DNA of 9,959 nucleotides from an uncultured Eubacteriales bacterium. Lineage in GTDB: Bacteria > Bacillota > Clostridia > Christensenellales > CAG-138. The stretch is taken from the NCBI GenBank assembly GCA_902768995.1, contig CACXNN010000145.1, forward strand, positions 1-9,959. Direction: 5' to 3'. A program made the translations under genes and the position numbers. The notes under the pieces were generated by a model. That model saw only the letters and a list, made by a program, of their open reading frames with translations. It did not search any database and was not told where the DNA came from. Position 1 is the first letter of the stretch. Every line of letters starts with the position of its first letter. Positions 8,049 to 9,959 of the stretch are shown piece by piece.

Positions 8049-8420
8049 CTATTTCCGCACGGGGACGATCTCGATCCAGTAGCCGTCCGGGTCCTCGATG
8101 AAGTAGATGCCCATCTTGGGATTCTCGAAGCAGATGACGCCCATCTGCTCGTGCTTCTCATGGGCGGCCGCATAGTCCTCCGCCCGGAAGGCCAGGTGGA
8201 ACTCCCCCTCCCCCAGGTCGTAGGGGTCCTTCCTGTCCCGAAGCTCCGTCAGCTCCAAAGCGAAGGGGGACCCCGCCTCGTCCTGGAGAAAGACGATCCA
8301 GTAGGACCCGTCCGCCGCCCGCTTTTCCCGCAGGGGCGTGAGGCCCAGGGCCTCCTTATAGAAGGCCAGGCTCCGCTGCATATCGAGGACGTTGAAGTTG
8401 AAATGGTTGAAGGTCAGCAT
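8049..8420 (-). CDS. VOC-superfamily protein, glyoxalase I-like
   Basis: This encodes 123 residues with the two beta-alpha-beta-beta-beta modules of the vicinal oxygen chelate fold (FNHFNFNVLDMQRSLAFYKE and later FHLAFRAEDYAAAHEKHEQMG). The four expected metal ligands are present: His6, Glu56 (ALELTE), His75 (FHLAFR) and Glu117 (GYWIEIV). This spacing is close to the Ni/Co-type glyoxalase I (GloA), which isomerises the methylglyoxal-thiol hemithioacetal in the cytosol. Related members include fosfomycin or dioxygenase enzymes, so the substrate is not certain. The start has AAGGAGGAG just upstream and overlaps the preceding stop (ATGCTGA), showing operon structure with the nuclease-like gene. 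Confidence 0.85.
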   Translation of the reverse strand: MLTFNHFNFNVLDMQRSLAFYKEALGLTPLREKRAADGSYWIVFLQDEAGSPFALELTELRDRKDPYDLGEGEFHLAFRAEDYAAAHEKHEQMGVICFENPKMGIYFIEDPDGYWIEIVPVRK

Positions 8421-9031
8421 GATTTCTCCTCCTTGGCGATGGTGTATAGATAGGCGCTCTTTTCGCGCCCGATCCGGCGGATGGCTCCCATGTGGCAGAG
8501 TACCCCGGCGGCGGCGCTGCTCTGTCCGGCGGGCAGGCCCAGGGCCTTGCCGAGGTCCCGGGCGGTGAACGCTCCCGGCAGGTCCGGCGGCAGCAGGGCG
8601 GCGTAGTCGGCGGGCGTCTTCAGCCGGACCGTGCCCAGGAACCGGGTGGGGGCGAACTCCAGGGGCGTCACGGGGCGGCGCTTTTGGCCCGTCAGCATCC
8701 TGAGCTGCTCCCCCTCCAGCCGGACCAGCAGGAAGGACAGGTTGGGGTCATGCAGCAGGGGCTTTAGATACGCAAGCTCCGGCAGCAGGGCCGCCGCCCG
8801 CCCCCGCTTGGGGCTCTTGCGGCGGCTGGTCAGCTCCCCCGTCTCCGGGTCCATGGTCATAAGCCACTTGGTCTCGATGACGGGCACCACCACGGTCACG
8901 GGATAGTAGGGCAGCAGGGCCGCCAGCTTCGGCTTCAGCTTATGGAGGTTCCGGGTCTGGACCTCGAAGACGCCCCGGTCGTTCAGCACGTCCGCCGTGT
9001 ACCGGCCCAGCTTCACCTCGTGGCGGCTCAT
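8414..9031 (-). CDS. uncharacterised protein, PD-(D/E)XK-like core plus C-terminal winged-helix-like region (main part)
   Basis: This encodes 205 residues from the ATG at 9031. The start region reads RHEVKLGRYTADVLNDRG then VFEVQTRNLHKLKPKL, with Asp14, Glu23 and Gln25. That is the strand arrangement of a PD-(D/E)XK nuclease-like core in which Gln replaces the usual Lys. Then follow VTVVVPVIETKWLMTMDPETGE, a basic RRKSPKRGR segment (about 70), and a C-terminal region (about 155-200: FTARDLGKALGLP, GVLCHMGAIRRIGREKSAYLYTI) that looks like a winged helix. I recall this as a conserved Firmicutes family of unknown function (possibly DUF8091; unverified). The ATG at 9031 overlaps the TGA of the upstream fragment as ATGA, but family order suggests both are one gene. 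DNA or RNA cleavage is inference. Confidence 0.7.
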   Translation of the reverse strand: MSRHEVKLGRYTADVLNDRGVFEVQTRNLHKLKPKLAALLPYYPVTVVVPVIETKWLMTMDPETGELTSRRKSPKRGRAAALLPELAYLKPLLHDPNLSFLLVRLEGEQLRMLTGQKRRPVTPLEFAPTRFLGTVRLKTPADYAALLPPDLPGAFTARDLGKALGLPAGQSSAAAGVLCHMGAIRRIGREKSAYLYTIAKEEKSC

Positions 9032-9168
9032 TCGATCATGCGCTTGAGCACCATGTGGAGGGTCTTCTCCCCCAGGGTGCCCACGCCCTGATCCGCCCGG
9101 CCCACCGCCTCCACGGCCCGGCAGGCCGCGGGGAAGGTCGATTCGTCCATGTCCCAATTCGTTTCCAT
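9028..9168 (-). CDS. N-terminal fragment of the same uncharacterised protein (out of frame)
   Basis: This encodes 46 residues (METNWDMDESTF... GVGTLGEKTLHMVLKRMIE), too short for most gene callers. GTLGEKTLH with Glu34 looks like the first helix of a PD-(D/E)XK fold, which often carries a conserved Glu, and the downstream frame supplies the Asp and Glu-x-Gln strands. I therefore read this and 8414-9031 as one gene of about 250 residues broken by a small frame-changing difference near 9029-9033. The alternative is two proteins coupled by ATGA. The start at 9168 sits exactly where transcription is predicted to begin; an internal ATG at 9150 is a possible alternative. Confidence 0.62.
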   Translation of the reverse strand: METNWDMDESTFPAACRAVEAVGRADQGVGTLGEKTLHMVLKRMIE

Positions 9169-9174
9169 GATAAG

Positions 9175-9203
9175 AGTATAGCGCAGATGGGAAGCGGAGT
9201 AAA
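9175..9203 (-). promoter_or_regulatory. promoter of the nuclease-like/VOC operon, placed for a leaderless mRNA
   Basis: On the minus strand, TTTACT (9198-9203), a 17-bp spacer and TATACT (9175-9180) are followed by six bases and the ATG at 9168. The expected transcription start, 7 nt after the -10 box, is the A of the ATG. No ribosome binding site can fit between. Confidence 0.6.
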
Positions 9204-9232
9204 GAAAAATCCCCCGGCACAGGCCGGGGGAT
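9200..9232 (-). terminator. intrinsic terminator of the glutamate dehydrogenase gene
   Basis: On the minus strand a 10-bp stem (ATCCCCCGGC/GCCGGGGGAT, 9209-9232, loop of 4) is followed by TTTTCTTTA. It lies 31 nt after the gdhA stop, and its U-tract abuts the -35 box of the next operon. Confidence 0.88.
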
Positions 9233-9262
9233 CATGTTTAGGTGAGGTTTTGTCTTAGGCCA

Positions 9263-9959
9263 TCAGACGATGCCCTGAGCCATCATGGCGTCGGCCACCT
9301 TGCGGAAGCCCGCGATGTTGGCGCCGGCCACCAGGTTGTAGCCAAGACCGCACTCTTCGGCCGCTTCCACGGAGGCGGTGTAGATATTGTCCATGATGTT
9401 GTGGAGCTGGGCGTCCACTTCCTCGGCCTTCCAGCTGAGGCGCTCGGAGTTCTGGCTCATCTCCAGACCGCTGACGGACACGCCGCCCGCGTTGACCGCC
9501 TTGGAGGGGGCCACGGTGAGGCCCTGACCCATGAGGTAGAACAGAGCTTCGTTGGTGGTAGGCATGTTGGCGACTTCGATGTAGTACTTGATACCGTTGT
9601 CCACCATCTGCTGGGCTTCCTTCATGCCGATCTCGTTCTGATAGGCGCAGGGCATGCAGATGTCGACCTTGCGGCTCCAGGGCTTCTCTTTCGGGAAGAA
9701 CTCCACACCGAACTTGTCGGCGTAGTCCTGAGCGCGGTTACGGTTGGACGCACGCATCTCCAGCAGGTACTCGATCTTCTCGTCGGTGACCACGCCGTCG
9801 GGATCGTAGACATAGCCGTCGGGGCCGGAGATGGTCACGACCTTGGCGCCCAGCTGAGCGGCCTTCTTGCAGACGCCCCAGGCCACGTTGCCGAAGCCGG
9901 AGACCGCGATGGTCTTGCCCTTCATGTCCTCGCCGTCATGCTTCAAAACGTTCTCGGCA
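9263..9959 (-). CDS. gdhA: glutamate dehydrogenase, C-terminal half (cut by window edge), predicted NAD-type
   Basis: The enzyme reversibly deaminates glutamate to 2-oxoglutarate and ammonia in the cytosol, and is a major route of amino-acid fermentation and ammonia assimilation in Clostridia. The last 231 residues are visible; the start is outside the window and the frame is open to the edge. The fragment covers the dinucleotide-binding domain (SGFGNVAWG), the MPCAYQNE segment, IEVANMPTTNEAL, APSKAVNAGG, EMSQNSERLSW, and the end GYNLVAGANIAGFRKVADAM. It is very close to my memory of the hexameric C. symbiosum enzyme. The residues matching Phe238, Pro262 and Asp263 of that enzyme, which set NAD preference, are all present with identical spacing (GFGN; GPDG 24 residues later). 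This favours NAD over NADP, as inference. A terminator follows. Confidence 0.95.
   Translation of the reverse strand, partial: AENVLKHDGEDMKGKTIAVSGFGNVAWGVCKKAAQLGAKVVTISGPDGYVYDPDGVVTDEKIEYLLEMRASNRNRAQDYADKFGVEFFPKEKPWSRKVDICMPCAYQNEIGMKEAQQMVDNGIKYYIEVANMPTTNEALFYLMGQGLTVAPSKAVNAGGVSVSGLEMSQNSERLSWKAEEVDAQLHNIMDNIYTASVEAAEECGLGYNLVAGANIAGFRKVADAMMAQGIV

Overview
The window looks like a contig from a high-GC member of the Clostridia (Bacillota), probably gut-associated. The evidence is a Clostridia-like 16S rRNA, strong AGGAGG-type ribosome binding sites, rRNA spacers carrying the Firmicutes-style GCACCTTGAAAAC element, and a glutamate dehydrogenase resembling that of Clostridium symbiosum. 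I cannot place it below class from sequence alone.

Layout. Positions 1-2205 hold the start of a minus-strand rRNA operon, reading right to left: promoter, leader, 16S, tRNA-Ala(TGC), tRNA-Ile(GAT) and the first ~92 nt of 23S. Positions 2204-2361 form an AT-rich divergent promoter region. Positions 2362-4741 hold a plus-strand pair, a short-form alanyl-tRNA synthetase (alaS) and a DUF695/RraB-like protein, ending at a terminator (4758-4786). Positions 4797-5729 encode a membrane-anchored alpha/beta hydrolase (minus). Positions 5828-6429 hold two overlapping small membrane proteins of phage-lysis type (minus). Positions 6592-7988 hold a MATE-family efflux transporter (plus). Positions 8049-9168 hold a minus-strand operon: an uncharacterised protein with features of a PD-(D/E)XK nuclease fold, split by a frame change, then a glyoxalase-like VOC enzyme. 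Positions 9263-9959 hold the C-terminal half of a glutamate dehydrogenase (minus), cut by the window edge.

How the parts fit. The left half is translation machinery: rRNA, tRNA-Ala with its G3-U70 identity pair, and the divergently transcribed synthetase that would charge it. The right half is a set of unrelated short transcription units, mostly separated by good intrinsic terminators.

What is odd. Four genes carry what look like deletions relative to their families: ~58 nt from the 16S central domain, ~130 nt (frame-changing) from the alaS editing domain, one base from the MATE gene, and a small frame change in the nuclease-like gene. The first two hit essential functions, so assembly or sequencing error must be excluded before any biology is claimed. 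Also notable are two promoters placed so that the mRNA would begin at or within two bases of the start codon (leaderless candidates), a tRNA-Ile with C instead of the near-universal U at position 55, and an orphan holin-type pair with no other phage genes. I did not find a convincing new multi-gene system. The nuclease-like gene is the best candidate for undescribed function.
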